NCBI GenBank assembly: GCA_963815655.1 | Contig: CAWFHK010000001.1 | Span: 744,001-808,000 of the forward strand | Reading direction: 5' to 3' | DNA length: 64,000 bases | Source: JAWOLE01 sp963815655 | GTDB lineage: Bacteria; Acidobacteriota; Thermoanaerobaculia; UBA5066; Gp7-AA6 | In this document: positions 26,401-35,105 of the stretch, piece after piece | Numbering within the stretch: the stretch's first letter is position 1 | How the letters are laid out: each line of letters starts with the position of its first letter | Notes under the pieces: model-generated | The model's database searches: none | What the model saw: the letters and a program-made list of their open reading frames with translations, nothing else | Told to the model about the DNA's origin: nothing | Program-made: the position numbers and the translations under genes

Positions 26401-27800
26401 CTCCCGGAAGAGTCGAGAGCCGAGAGTCCGGAGTTCCGAGTCGAGCCAGAGCCTCCCAACTCACGCCGCCAGGTTCGTTCCCCGCGCGGCGCATCCTCGC
26501 TCCCGTTGCCCACGGGCTCGCGGTCGTCCTCGCGGCGGCCTCTCTGGCGATCGGCTGCGCCACCGCTTCGCGCCGTGTCACTCCGCGAGACCGGTTTCCG
26601 CTCGATCCGCGGGAGGAGCTGATGGGTCCCTTCGCCTCCGAGACGGTCCGCGGATGCGAGGCGCTGGCGCGGGGGGACGCGCGCGCGGCCGAGGCGTCTT
26701 TCACCGCGGCGCGATCGGAAGGGAGCCAGCAGCTCGCGGCGGAGATCGGGTGGATCGAGGCCGTCGTCCTCCAGGGCCGGTCCGAGGCGGGCCTCGCGGC
26801 GTGCGAGAAGCAGCTCGCCGCGGGAGATCCGACCGCGCCGCTCCTCGTGGCCTGCGGGGAGGCGCGCGCGCGGGCGGGCGACGCCGTCGAAGGGCATGCC
26901 CTCTACCGGAGGGCACTCGCCCGCGCCGGGGACCGGCCGGGGCTCGACGCCCGGACGGAGGAGCTGCGGCTGGCCGCGCGGGACGAGCTCGCGGCGCGCG
27001 CCCGGGCGAGCGCCGCGAAGAAGGAATGGGGGGCCGGGCGCGCCGCCATCGCCCGGGCCATCGCGCTGGCGCCCGAGTCCTCCCCGCTGCGGGCGGAGGC
27101 CGGAGACATCGAAGCGGAAACGGGGGACAAGTCCGCCGCCCTCCGGCGTTACCGTGAGGCGATGGAGATCGAGCCTCGAAACACGGCGGTCCTCGAGAAG
27201 ACGGGCGCTCTCGCGCTCGCGCTGGGAGACCACGCCCTGGCCGTCACGGTCTTCGAGCGGCTGGCGCGCACCGACCCGCGGTTCGCCGACCGCGCCGAGG
27301 ACGCGAGGCTCGCATTCCGCGTGGCGAACTGGCCGCCGGCCGAGCGCGAGGCCGCGCGGGCGGCCCGCCTGACGCGGGCGCAGGCGGCCGAGCTCGTCTG
27401 GTGGATGGTCCCCGAGGTGCGGGAGATGAGGGGGACAGTCGGGGTCATCGCGAGCGACGCGGTCTCCCGCCGCGACAGCCGTCCGCTGACACGCGCGGCG
27501 GCGCTCGGCCTGCTCGAGGTGGACCAGGAGACTCACCGCGTGAGCCCCGACTCCCACCTGTCGCTTCCGGCGGCCGCGAAGCTGCTCGTGAGGCTCGTCG
27601 CGATCTTGAAGCCGCCGTCGGCCGGGGTGCCGTGCCTTCCCGGGCCGGCCCGGGGCGCTCTTTCCAATTCCGAGGCGCTGCGCCTGGCCCAGGGGTGCGG
27701 CCTGATTTCCGGGCGCGAGGGGGGGAACGTCGGCGGCTCGGTGTTCCTCCGGGGCCTGGATCGGGCGCGCTCCGTTGCCGGAGGAGAGATGCGGCGATGA
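26397..27800 (+). CDS. TPR-containing lipoprotein
   Basis: The 467-residue product has a hydrophobic stretch (VAHGLAVVLAAASLAIGC) ending in a lipobox, Cys54, so it is probably a lipoprotein. Tandem helical TPR-like units follow (about 90-310: AAEASFTAARSEG, LYRRALARAG, ALRRYREAMEIEPRN, LAVTVFERLARTDPRF). The last 120 residues (PEVREMRGTVGVIASDAVSRRDSRPLTRAAALGLLEV) resemble an S-layer-homology-type domain, weakly. No ATG, GTG or TTG lies closer to the signal sequence, so I use the GTG at 26397; this makes the leader unusually long, and heptad array E encodes residues about 5-16. Precise role unknown; envelope assembly is a guess. Confidence 0.8.
   Translation: MTPGRVESRESGVPSRARASQLTPPGSFPARRILAPVAHGLAVVLAAASLAIGCATASRRVTPRDRFPLDPREELMGPFASETVRGCEALARGDARAAEASFTAARSEGSQQLAAEIGWIEAVVLQGRSEAGLAACEKQLAAGDPTAPLLVACGEARARAGDAVEGHALYRRALARAGDRPGLDARTEELRLAARDELAARARASAAKKEWGAGRAAIARAIALAPESSPLRAEAGDIEAETGDKSAALRRYREAMEIEPRNTAVLEKTGALALALGDHALAVTVFERLARTDPRFADRAEDARLAFRVANWPPAEREAARAARLTRAQAAELVWWMVPEVREMRGTVGVIASDAVSRRDSRPLTRAAALGLLEVDQETHRVSPDSHLSLPAAAKLLVRLVAILKPPSAGVPCLPGPARGALSNSEALRLAQGCGLISGREGGNVGGSVFLRGLDRARSVAGGEMRR
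26410..26444. repeat. Heptad array E (GAGTCGA units)
   Basis: Five 7-base units (GAGTCGA, GAGCCGA, GAGTCCG, GAGTTCC, GAGTCGA) follow one another without gaps. They sit at the very start of the TPR lipoprotein frame, just after hfq. No clear inverted arm is present. Confidence 0.75.
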
Positions 27801-28372
27801 CGGCACTGGAGCGCCTGAGAGGCCCGTTCACTCTCCCCAACTTCATCACCCTCTCGCGCCTGGCCGCTCTCCCTTTCTTTCTTTTCGCCATCGCCGACGG
27901 CCGGCTCGGCATCGCGCTCGTCATCTTCGTCGTCGCCGGCATCTCCGACGGCATCGACGGCTACCTCGCCCGGCGTTTCGACATGAAGTCCGCGCTCGGC
28001 GCGTATCTCGACCCGATCGCCGACAAGCTCCTGATGATGGGCTCCTATTTGTTCCTCGCGGTCCCCTCCTTCCCGGCGGCGGTGAAAGTTCCGGTGTGGC
28101 TGGCCGTGATGGTGATCTCGCGGGACATCCTGTTGATGACCGTCGGACTCCTGATGATTCTCTCCTCGGGCGTGCGCCAGTTCCCTCCGACGTGGCTCGG
28201 CAAAGTCACGACCGTGACGCTCATCGTGACCGTTCTCTTCGTCCTCTGCGCGAACTTGTGGGGATGGCCGATGCCCGTGGTCCAGGTCGCCTTCGGCGCC
28301 GCGGCGACGACCACGGTTCTCTCCGGCTTCCACTACGTCTACCTCGTCTCGAAGTCCCAGGCGCAGCGTTGA
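27797..28372 (+). CDS. pgsA: CDP-alcohol phosphatidyltransferase, phosphatidylglycerophosphate synthase type
   Basis: The 191-residue membrane enzyme swaps CMP on CDP-diacylglycerol for an alcohol, most likely glycerol-3-phosphate. The signature DGx2ARx8Gx3Dx3D is complete: DGYLARRFDMKSALG followed by AYLDPIADK. About five membrane helices are evident (LAALPFFLFAIA, LGIALVIFVVAGI, WLAVMVISRDILLMTVGLL, TLIVTVLFVLCANLW). The start LPNFITLSRLAALP is typical of PgsA. The ATG overlaps the preceding stop and the stop overlaps the next TTG, so it is embedded in an operon with the TPR lipoprotein and a thioredoxin-fold gene. Confidence 0.9.
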   Translation: MTALERLRGPFTLPNFITLSRLAALPFFLFAIADGRLGIALVIFVVAGISDGIDGYLARRFDMKSALGAYLDPIADKLLMMGSYLFLAVPSFPAAVKVPVWLAVMVISRDILLMTVGLLMILSSGVRQFPPTWLGKVTTVTLIVTVLFVLCANLWGWPMPVVQVAFGAAATTTVLSGFHYVYLVSKSQAQR

Positions 28373-28650
28373 CACGCCTCAAGCTGCTGTCCCGCCCGGG
28401 CTGTCACCTCTGCGAAGAGATGCACCGGCAGGTGGATGAGATCCTCGCGGATTGCCCGAGGAGCTGGGAGGAATTGGACGTGGACTCCGACCCCAAGCTC
28501 GCCCGGCGCTATGGCGAGGCGATCCCGGTCCTCTTCGTCAACGGCCGGCTCTTCGCGAAGCTCCGGCTCCCGCGCCTCGCCGCGGCGCTGCGCCTGCGGC
28601 GCGCCGCCGGGGCTGAAAGCCCAAGGTCCAAGGTCCAAGGTCCAAAGTAG
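28369..28650 (+). CDS. Glutaredoxin-like (DUF836 type) small redox protein
   Basis: The 93-residue thioredoxin-fold protein begins LTRLKLLSRPGCHLCEEMHRQV, with a CHLC active site, then WEELDVDSDPKLARRYGEAIPVLFVNGRLFAK, the cis-proline strand (IPVLFVNG) of the family. It probably reduces or relays disulfides in the cytoplasm; the partner is unknown. The TTG start overlaps the pgsA stop as TTGA. Heptad array F encodes the last nine residues, giving the tail PRSKVQGPK, which has no counterpart in the fold. Confidence 0.82.
   Translation: MTRLKLLSRPGCHLCEEMHRQVDEILADCPRSWEELDVDSDPKLARRYGEAIPVLFVNGRLFAKLRLPRLAAALRLRRAAGAESPRSKVQGPK
28621..28648. repeat. Heptad array F (CCAAGGT x3, CCAAAGT)
   Basis: Four contiguous units overlap the last codons and the stop of the glutaredoxin-like gene. 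The unit belongs to the same family as arrays D and I. Its end lies 13 bases before the -35 box of the tRNA promoter. Only one orientation is present. Confidence 0.85.
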
Positions 28651-28661
28651 CCGGGCCGCTG

Positions 28662-28690
28662 TTGCCGCGGGGCCGCGCTTTCGCTATATT
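28662..28690 (+). promoter_or_regulatory. Promoter of tRNA-Gly: TTGCCG-N17-TATATT
   Basis: TTGCCG (28662-28667) and TATATT (28685-28690) are separated by exactly 17 bases. Transcription would start near 28697, eight bases before the mature tRNA end. Together with the promoters at 5769 and 15568 it shows that the main sigma factor here uses ordinary sigma-70 spacing. Confidence 0.7.
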
Positions 28691-28704
28691 GCGGGCTCGC
28701 CCGA

Positions 28705-28780
28705 GCGGGCATAGCTCAGCTGGTAGAGCGTCAGCTTCCCAAGCTGGATGTCGCGGGTTCGAACCCCGTTGCCCGCTCCA
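28705..28780 (+). tRNA. tRNA-Gly, anticodon CCC
   Basis: The 76-base cloverleaf is complete. The acceptor GCGGGCA pairs with TGCCCGC. The D arm is TAGCTCAGCTGGTAGAGCG. The anticodon stem TCAGC/GCTGG carries the loop TTCCCAA, so the anticodon is CCC, which reads GGG. The T arm has GGTTCGAACCCC. The 3' CCA is encoded. No other tRNA is adjacent. Confidence 0.95.
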
Positions 28781-28842
28781 AACGGCACGCCGAACGGGGT
28801 TCTTGCTCTTCGTGACTCCGAGCCGACAGCAAGGAGAGAGCG

Positions 28843-28905
28843 ATGACCGAATCGGGATCCTCCACGCGCGAGCGGACGGGTCTCCCGAAAAGGAGAGGCG
28901 CATGA
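28843..28905 (+). CDS. Possible 20-residue upstream ORF coupled to the CHAT gene
   Basis: AAGGAGAGAG (28831-28840) stands three bases before an ATG that opens a 20-codon frame, MTESGSSTRERTGLPKRRGA. Its TGA overlaps the ATG of the CHAT gene as ATGA. The strong ribosome site and the junction favour real translation, either as a leader peptide or to couple expression. The basic, polar peptide matches nothing I know. The CHAT gene also has its own AGGAGAGG site inside this ORF. Confidence 0.45.
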   Translation: MTESGSSTRERTGLPKRRGA

Positions 28906-31436
28906 ACGGCCGGCGCCACTGGATGCCTGCTCTCCTGGCCGCTTCGGCGTGGGTGTTTCTTCGTTCGACAACGGTCTTCGCGCAGGGCGATCCGATCGAG
29001 ATTCAGAAACGGGCGATCCAGCGGATCGACGGGTTCATCGACACCTTCCGCAGGACGGGGGACATGACGTCGCGGCGGCCCGACCTCGAACGAGCGGAAG
29101 GGGAACTGGAGGAGAGCAACCGCATGCTCGCCGCGAGCGGCGATTGGCCGGCGCTCGCGCTCGGGTTGATCAAGCGGGGGCACGTCCACCGGATGCAGGG
29201 GCGCTGGCAGCAGGCGATCCCGTTCTACCGGCAGGCGGAAGACGCGGCGAAGAGAGGGCAGGACGTCTCGCGCCGGAGCGAGGCGCTCGCCTGGCGCGCC
29301 CTCTCCGAGTCGTCGCTGCGCCAGGGGGGAGAGGCCCTGGCCGACGCGACGGAGGCCGTCCGCCTCGCGGATTCGATCCACGACAAGGACGCCCAGGCCA
29401 GGGCGCTCGACGTCCTCGGCACCGTGCAGCTCGCCCAGCTCGATCTCGCGGGCGCGGCCGACAGCCTGAACCGCGAGGTCGCGGTGGCCGCCGGCGCGAA
29501 GGACCCGATGACGGCGTACTTCGCGTACCTGAGCCGGTCGGACGTGTACCTGAAGACGGGCGAGAAATGCGATTACCAGCGCAACTTCGAGCAGTGCTTC
29601 GAGGCGCTGGACCGAGCGGGGGCGGATCTTGAGCAGGCCCTCGCGATCGCGCAGAAGCTGGGGTACGGCGCGCTGGCGCGCCAGACGCGGCAGTTCATCA
29701 ACAACATCGAGTTGCGGCGCGGAATGATCCGGTCGCAGCAGGGCATGGACCGCGTGGTGGAGAAGACCGCCCTTTTTCACCCGAAAAAGCCGGGCGACGT
29801 CCTCGTGAGCGAGAAGTTCGTGCCGCCTCCGGCGGAGCTTCCACCCCTCTTCCGGGAGATCTCCGAGGCGTCGAAGAGGTCGGATGCGGCGGCGGGTCCC
29901 TTCGCGAGCACGAGCGAGGCGCGCATTCATTTCGTCGACGGGATGATGAACGAGTATCGCGGCGACAACGACGCCGCCCTCGCGTCCTACCGGAAGGCCG
30001 TCGCCAGCCTCGAGGCGGACCGCCGCGCCCTGAGCGACGAGCGGAGCCGCGGGACCTTCCTGGGGGATCGCATCAACTTCTACTACGCGGCCGTGCAGCA
30101 GCTCCTCGACCGGCGCCGGTACGGCGAAGCCTTCGAGATCTTCGAGCGCTCCCGCTCGCGCGGTCTCGCGGATCTGCTGGCGAGCCGGACGCCGAGCCTG
30201 TCGACGCCGGCGGAGCAGAAGCTGTACGCGGAATCGGCGACGCTCCGGACGCAGATCGCCGACGCCCAGGGCCGGCTGTTCGAGCTGGAGAGCCGGACCG
30301 GCGCGAAGACGAGCGGGTCACAGATCGGCGCTCTTCGAACGATGATCCGCTCGCTCGACGATCAGTATCAGAGAGTCGTCGCGCGGATGGGGGTCGAGGC
30401 GCCGCGGCTCCGGAATCTCGTGGTCTCGACGCCGGCGACTCTCGACGCCCTGCAGGCGTCCATGCGAAAGGAGCGGTACGAGCTGCTCCAGTACCTGGTC
30501 ACCGGCACGGGCGTCGTCGTCTGGCACATCGCTCCCGACGCCGTGACGGTCCGCAACGTCTTTCTGCCGGCATCGGAGCTGTCGAACAAGGTCTCGGCGC
30601 TCCGCAAGAGCCTGGGCGATCGCAACGCCCGGTTCGACGAGGCCACGGCGCGCGAGCTCTTCCTGTACCTGATCCAGCCCGTTCTGTCTCGCATCGGGAC
30701 CGAGCGGCTCGTGATCGTCCCGCACGAGGACCTCCAGTCCGTGCCGTTCCAGGTCTTCCAGGATCCCGCCGACGGACGCTTCCTCGGCGAGCGCTTTCAG
30801 ATCACCTACGCGCCGAGCGCGTCGGTCCTGCTTGGCCTCAGGCGATCGGCCGGCCTTTCGGGGGGGAGACTCCTCGCGGTCGCGGATCCGGGCATTCCCG
30901 CCGCCGGCCGAGAGGTGACGGCGATCGCGAGGCTCTTCCCGGCGCCGGCCAGAGTGGTGACGGAGACTCTCGCTCGCGAGAGCGACGTGAAGGCCTGGGT
31001 GGGGGATTACGACGTGATCCATCTCTCCGTGCACGGCAAGTTCGACGCCGCCGAGCCGATGCTGTCGTATCTCTCGTTCGCCCGCGCCGGCGCCGACGAC
31101 GGCCGGCTCACCGCGGCCGAGATGTTCGGCCTGCCGCTGGCGAGGAGCCGCGTCGTCGTCCTCTCCGCCTGCGAAAGCGGCCGGGTCGAGGCGACGCACG
31201 GCAACGAAGTCCTGGGAATGGTCCGGGCGCTGCTCTACGCGGGCGCCGGCACGCTCGTGCTTTCGTACTGGGAAGTGGACTCGGAGGCGACGGCCCTCTG
31301 GATGAAGACCTTCTACGAATCGGCGCTCACGCGTCCGCCGGAGGAAGCCGCGCGCGCCGCGCTCCTCAAGGTCAAGAGCACGCCGGCGTATAGTCACCCG
31401 TACTATTGGGCCGCCTTCGGAATGATCGGGCGTTAG
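28902..31436 (+). CDS. Secreted CHAT-domain caspase-like protease with TPR region
   Basis: The 844-residue protein has a signal peptide (MPALLAASAWVFLRSTTVFAQ) and about 420 residues of TPR-like helical repeats (WQQAIPFYRQAEDAAKRG, ALASYRKAVASLEADRRAL). It ends in a CHAT domain (about 560-844). The catalytic dyad is visible as His in VIHLSVHGKF (near 711) and Cys in VVLSACESG (near 756), with the usual EVLGMVRALLYAGAGTLVLSYW after it. CHAT proteases cut partner proteins; several act in bacterial defence or cell death with TPR partners. An exported CHAT protein would act in the periplasm, which is less studied. ATG 28902 has AGGAGAGG upstream. The next two genes follow within 16 bases each. 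Confidence 0.9.
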   Translation: MNGRRHWMPALLAASAWVFLRSTTVFAQGDPIEIQKRAIQRIDGFIDTFRRTGDMTSRRPDLERAEGELEESNRMLAASGDWPALALGLIKRGHVHRMQGRWQQAIPFYRQAEDAAKRGQDVSRRSEALAWRALSESSLRQGGEALADATEAVRLADSIHDKDAQARALDVLGTVQLAQLDLAGAADSLNREVAVAAGAKDPMTAYFAYLSRSDVYLKTGEKCDYQRNFEQCFEALDRAGADLEQALAIAQKLGYGALARQTRQFINNIELRRGMIRSQQGMDRVVEKTALFHPKKPGDVLVSEKFVPPPAELPPLFREISEASKRSDAAAGPFASTSEARIHFVDGMMNEYRGDNDAALASYRKAVASLEADRRALSDERSRGTFLGDRINFYYAAVQQLLDRRRYGEAFEIFERSRSRGLADLLASRTPSLSTPAEQKLYAESATLRTQIADAQGRLFELESRTGAKTSGSQIGALRTMIRSLDDQYQRVVARMGVEAPRLRNLVVSTPATLDALQASMRKERYELLQYLVTGTGVVVWHIAPDAVTVRNVFLPASELSNKVSALRKSLGDRNARFDEATARELFLYLIQPVLSRIGTERLVIVPHEDLQSVPFQVFQDPADGRFLGERFQITYAPSASVLLGLRRSAGLSGGRLLAVADPGIPAAGREVTAIARLFPAPARVVTETLARESDVKAWVGDYDVIHLSVHGKFDAAEPMLSYLSFARAGADDGRLTAAEMFGLPLARSRVVVLSACESGRVEATHGNEVLGMVRALLYAGAGTLVLSYWEVDSEATALWMKTFYESALTRPPEEAARAALLKVKSTPAYSHPYYWAAFGMIGR

Positions 31437-31437
31437 T

Positions 31438-32304
31438 TTGACCGACCTGCTGCAGGAATTGAACGAGCGCGTCAAGGCGCTCGCCGGCGAATGGACCAAG
31501 TACACCGTGGTCGGCAGCTTTCTCCTGTACGTCGCCGGGTACCTCGCGCTCCGGTTTCACCTGACGGCGATCGGCATCGGCACCGACCTGGCGGTCCTCG
31601 ACGAGCGGTATCTCTTCACGGGGGCCCGCTTCCTCGTCTACCTGGTCTCCTCGGTGCCGAACATCCTGATCGTCGCCCTGCCGCTGGCGGCGATCGTCTG
31701 GGGCATCGGCCGGGCGGTGCCCGCCGCCACCCGCGCGAGCCTGCGGGCGTGGGCCCTGCAGCCGAAGCGGCTCGCGATGGCCGGAATCGTCTTCGCCGTG
31801 ATCGTGATCCAGTTCGTGATGCGGCAGTGCTTCGCTTTCAGCAACCTGCTCCTCGCTCCCGAGCTTCCGTCGCGGCCGGCCTGGCTCGTCGGGCTGCTCC
31901 TCGACGACGACTCCGTGCCTCTTTTCTTCAGCGCGCTCGTCGCCTCGTGCGCGGTCCCGCTCGCGATCGCCGTCCTGTTGCGGCACGCGGACCCGCAAGC
32001 CCTCCCGGCGTTCCTGAAAGGGCTCCTCGTCTTTCTCGCCGCGGTCCAGGTGCTGCTCCTGCCCGTCAACTACGGCGTGCTCATCGTGGACAAGTCCCTG
32101 CCGCGAGTCGCGTCGCTCGGAGGCCAGGCCCTCGGCGCGGGCGAGGAGGCATGGCTCGTGTGGGAAGGGAAGGAAGGCGTCACGTATCTCGTCCGGGATC
32201 AGGGACACGGCCGCCGCCTCGTGACGCTCCGGCTTGCCGAGGTCAAACGGACCGAGATCGTCGGCTTCGATCGGATCGTCCCGAGGCTCTTCGGCGGGCG
32301 ATAG
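31438..32304 (+). CDS. Unknown membrane protein following the CHAT protease
   Basis: I do not recognise this 288-residue protein. It has about five membrane segments (YTVVGSFLLYVAGYLAL, FLVYLVSSVPNILIVALPLAAIVW, LAMAGIVFAVIVIQFVM, PLFFSALVASCAVPLAIAVLL, GLLVFLAAVQVLLLPVNYGVL). A soluble tail of about 70 residues follows (AWLVWEGKEGVTYLVRDQG), which looks like beta strands. The TTG start lies one base after the CHAT stop, so it is translated from the same message. It could anchor, sense for, or be cut by the CHAT protease; only the adjacency supports this. Confidence 0.75.
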   Translation: MTDLLQELNERVKALAGEWTKYTVVGSFLLYVAGYLALRFHLTAIGIGTDLAVLDERYLFTGARFLVYLVSSVPNILIVALPLAAIVWGIGRAVPAATRASLRAWALQPKRLAMAGIVFAVIVIQFVMRQCFAFSNLLLAPELPSRPAWLVGLLLDDDSVPLFFSALVASCAVPLAIAVLLRHADPQALPAFLKGLLVFLAAVQVLLLPVNYGVLIVDKSLPRVASLGGQALGAGEEAWLVWEGKEGVTYLVRDQGHGRRLVTLRLAEVKRTEIVGFDRIVPRLFGGR

Positions 32305-32319
32305 GGAGCCGAGGGAGCG

Positions 32320-33066
32320 ATGCTCGTCTCGCGCGGGATCACGCTCGCGGGCGGCCTCTTCGTCGCCGCCGCGTTGACCGTGCAGCCGACCCCGCACCGG
32401 GCGACGACCCCGCGCCGCGAACCGCTCCTGAAGAGGCTCCTTCGGATCGCCGGACTGACCGCCGCGCCGTCGCAGATGAAGGGCCCCGGCGACGAGGTCG
32501 AGCCGGGGAACATCTGGATCGCGACCATCGGGCAGCAGGGGTCTCGAGCGCTCACCCGCGACGGCGGTTATCGCTCTCCGGTCTTCGGCGCCGATGGAAG
32601 CCTCTATGCGCTCCGGGGCGAGACGATCGTGCGCGTCCCTTCCGACGGCTCCCGGGCGCGTCCGGCGGGGAAGGTCTCCGGCGCCGCGAAGCTCGTCGGG
32701 CTCGAGGCCGCGGGAAGCGACGAGGTCGTCGTCCTGCTCGACACGCCGGCCGCGGGCTCGCCCCTGGCTTCGGTCTCCCTGAAGGGCGGCGGCACGAGGC
32801 CTCTGCCGTACGACGCGGGGTCCGAGGAGGAGCGGCGGATGCTCGCGCAGATCCGGGGACAGGTCCGCGTCTACGGCGAAACGACTGTTTACACGAAGAC
32901 CGAGACCCGCAGCGGACTCGCTCGTCCGGTCGAGTGGGTCGACGTCTATGTCCAGCGCGGCGGCGGCGATCCCGAGAACGTCAGCGCCTGCGATGGCGTC
33001 AACTGTCTTCAGCCAGCGCTCTCGCCCGACGGCCGGAGCGTGGTGTTCGTCAAGGCGGGTGATTGA
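32320..33066 (+). CDS. Secreted WD40/PD40-like repeat protein of unknown role
   Basis: The 248-residue protein has an N-terminal signal sequence (ITLAGGLFVAAALTVQ). It contains propeller-type strands: NIWIATIGQQGSRALTRDGG, YRSPVFGADGSLYAL, and a closing LQPALSPDGRSVVFVKAG that matches the PD40 repeat of TolB-like proteins (PxxSPDGxxIxF). Only three to four blades fit, so it may be a partial propeller or form an oligomer. It starts 15 bases after the membrane-protein gene and overlaps the following phosphatase gene by eight bases. With the CHAT protease and the membrane protein it makes a three-gene block. Confidence 0.75.
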   Translation: MLVSRGITLAGGLFVAAALTVQPTPHRATTPRREPLLKRLLRIAGLTAAPSQMKGPGDEVEPGNIWIATIGQQGSRALTRDGGYRSPVFGADGSLYALRGETIVRVPSDGSRARPAGKVSGAAKLVGLEAAGSDEVVVLLDTPAAGSPLASVSLKGGGTRPLPYDAGSEEERRMLAQIRGQVRVYGETTVYTKTETRSGLARPVEWVDVYVQRGGGDPENVSACDGVNCLQPALSPDGRSVVFVKAGD

Positions 33067-34897
33067 CGAGCGCGGGCCAGCCGCCTTGCCGGGTGCCTTG
33101 ATCGCTCCGTCGAGGAAGAGGCGCGCCCGGAGCTTCGGAGCGGCGGCGGCCGGTGCGCTGTTCGCGCTCCTCGCGTGCGCCACGGGTCATGGGGCGGCGC
33201 GCGGGGCTTCCGCGTCCTCCCGAGCGGTGCTGATCTCCTTCGACGGAGTCGGGGGCGTCCGGTTGAACGAGTTCCTGGCCGAAGGGAAGCTGCGCGCCGG
33301 AGGGTTCGCCGCCTTTGCCGAGCGCGGCCTTCTCGCCGGGCGCGCGATCGACGTGACGCCGTCGCTGACACCGTCCGCGCACATCTCGGCGATCACGGGC
33401 GCGCCCCCTTCGCGAACCGGGATCGTCGGACACTATTTTCACGAACCGGGGACTCCCTTCGGCCGGACCACCGACGGCTTCGCCGCCACGATCGAGACGG
33501 AGACGCTGTGGGAGGCCGCGAAGAGGCAGGGCAAGCGCGTCGGCGTCGTGCTCTATCCGGGCGCGGACGGAAAGAGCGGGAGGAGGAGGGGAGCTTTCGG
33601 GGTCGTGTGGCCGGAGCATCCGCTCCAACCGTCCTCCTTCGTGCCGCTGGGACCCGACCGTTGGGCGGAGACGTCCACTAACGCATCGAAAACCTTCTCG
33701 CCCGCGCGGGAAGCGCGCCTCACCCTCGCGGCGCCAGGGAAGAGGGCGATGCGGCTCCGCCTCGTGGCCCTCGACACGACCGACGACGGCGCCGTGGACT
33801 ACGACCTCGTCCGGATCGAGAGCGAGGACGGCGGGAGAGTCGTGGCGTCCGCGCGCAGGAAGGGGTGGTTCCGGCTGGAGATCCCCGGAGCCGAAGGGAC
33901 CTTGACGGCGTGGTGCCGCGTGACCGAGCTTGATCCGGATCTGAAGCGCGTCGCCCTCTACGTCGGCCCCTTCTACGCGCTCATCGCGTATCCGGAGGAG
34001 TACCGCCGGCGGCTCGAGGCGGAGGCGGGGGGATGGCCCGGCCCGCCCGACAGCGCCCTTCTCCGAGCGGGACACGGCCCCGAGGACGAGGACGCCTACG
34101 AGGAACAGGCGGTACGGCTCGCCGACTACATGGCGAGGGTCCTCGTCTTCACGATCCGCAGCGAACATTGGGACCTCCTCCTCGGCTACGAGCCGCTCGT
34201 GGACGAGATGGAGCATGCCTTCGAGCCGGTCCCGGCGGGCGGGTCGCGGGAACGCGTCGAGCGCGCCTTCGAGGCGGCGGACCGCTCCGTGGCCGCGATC
34301 CTCGCGGCGGTCCGTCCGAGCGATGCGCTCTTCGTCCACAGCGACCACGGCATGGTCCCTCTCCTGAAGGCCGTCAACATGGAGAAGCTTCTGGAGGAGA
34401 AGGGGTGGACGATCGCGCGCGAGAATGCCGCCTTGCCGGCCGGAGCGCGGCGGGTCCAGGTCGCGGCGTCGAGCGGCATCGCGCATCTCTACGTGGACAC
34501 GGCGCTGCCGGAAGCGGAGCGAGCGGCGCAGATCGAGACCCTCCGGAAGGACGCGGCGAGTCTCGCCCGTCTCGGCGACGGCCTCGTCGACGAGGTCCTG
34601 GTGCGGGCGGACCTCCCGCGCGTCGACCTCGACAACGCGCGATCGGGCGACGTCGTCGTCCTGCTCGCGCCCGGTTTCGAGTTCTCGAGGTCCGGAACGG
34701 AGGTCGTCGGCCCGGCGCGAGAGAGAGGCGGGCACGGCTACCGGGTCGGCCCGCCCCTCCTCGATGCGTGTTTCATGGCGCTGGGGCCGGGGATCAAGCC
34801 CGGACACACAGCGAGCGTCTCGCTCCTCGACGTCGCGCCGTCCGTGGCGCGGGCCCTCGGGATCGCCCCCCCCGGCCCGAAGCCCCGACGAAGATGA
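33059..34897 (+). CDS. Alkaline-phosphatase-superfamily phosphodiesterase, lipoprotein
   Basis: The 612-residue protein belongs to the nucleotide pyrophosphatase/phosphodiesterase group. Metal and catalytic sites are in order: AVLISFDGVGG (Asp), DVTPSLTPSAHISAITG (Thr/Ser nucleophile region), LVDEMEH, FVHSDHGM (Asp-His) and GGHGYRVG (His). The export signal AAGALFALLACATG ends in a lipobox with Cys40. A beta-sandwich insert of about 130 residues (SKTFSPAREARLTL to AWCRVTELD) separates the two halves of the core. The GTG at 33059 is used; TTG codons downstream would shorten the cytoplasmic lead. It overlaps the PD40-like gene and so belongs to the CHAT transcription unit. Substrate unknown. 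Confidence 0.85.
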   Translation: MIDERGPAALPGALIAPSRKRRARSFGAAAAGALFALLACATGHGAARGASASSRAVLISFDGVGGVRLNEFLAEGKLRAGGFAAFAERGLLAGRAIDVTPSLTPSAHISAITGAPPSRTGIVGHYFHEPGTPFGRTTDGFAATIETETLWEAAKRQGKRVGVVLYPGADGKSGRRRGAFGVVWPEHPLQPSSFVPLGPDRWAETSTNASKTFSPAREARLTLAAPGKRAMRLRLVALDTTDDGAVDYDLVRIESEDGGRVVASARRKGWFRLEIPGAEGTLTAWCRVTELDPDLKRVALYVGPFYALIAYPEEYRRRLEAEAGGWPGPPDSALLRAGHGPEDEDAYEEQAVRLADYMARVLVFTIRSEHWDLLLGYEPLVDEMEHAFEPVPAGGSRERVERAFEAADRSVAAILAAVRPSDALFVHSDHGMVPLLKAVNMEKLLEEKGWTIARENAALPAGARRVQVAASSGIAHLYVDTALPEAERAAQIETLRKDAASLARLGDGLVDEVLVRADLPRVDLDNARSGDVVVLLAPGFEFSRSGTEVVGPARERGGHGYRVGPPLLDACFMALGPGIKPGHTASVSLLDVAPSVARALGIAPPGPKPRRR

Positions 34898-35105
34898 AGA
34901 ACTCCTGAACGGGCAAACTGGCGCGGGTCTTGCTCCGTATGCTCCAGTAGGAAGCAGCCCACCGATCCGGACCTACCAAACTCTCCGCTTCAGGCGGAGC
35001 CTCGCCCGCCGTTTCCGGCTCTTTCTCCCCGGCCCAGCGGCGAATATCATTCGTGCAGCCCGACCTCCCGGGCGGGGCTCGCACAATCGGTCGAAGGGGG
35101 TCGCC

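Noticed and set aside
28662..28780. tRNA-Gly as an integration site with an adjacent element
   Set aside because: No integrase, no partial tRNA copy and no change in gene character follow it; the CHAT block looks chromosomal.
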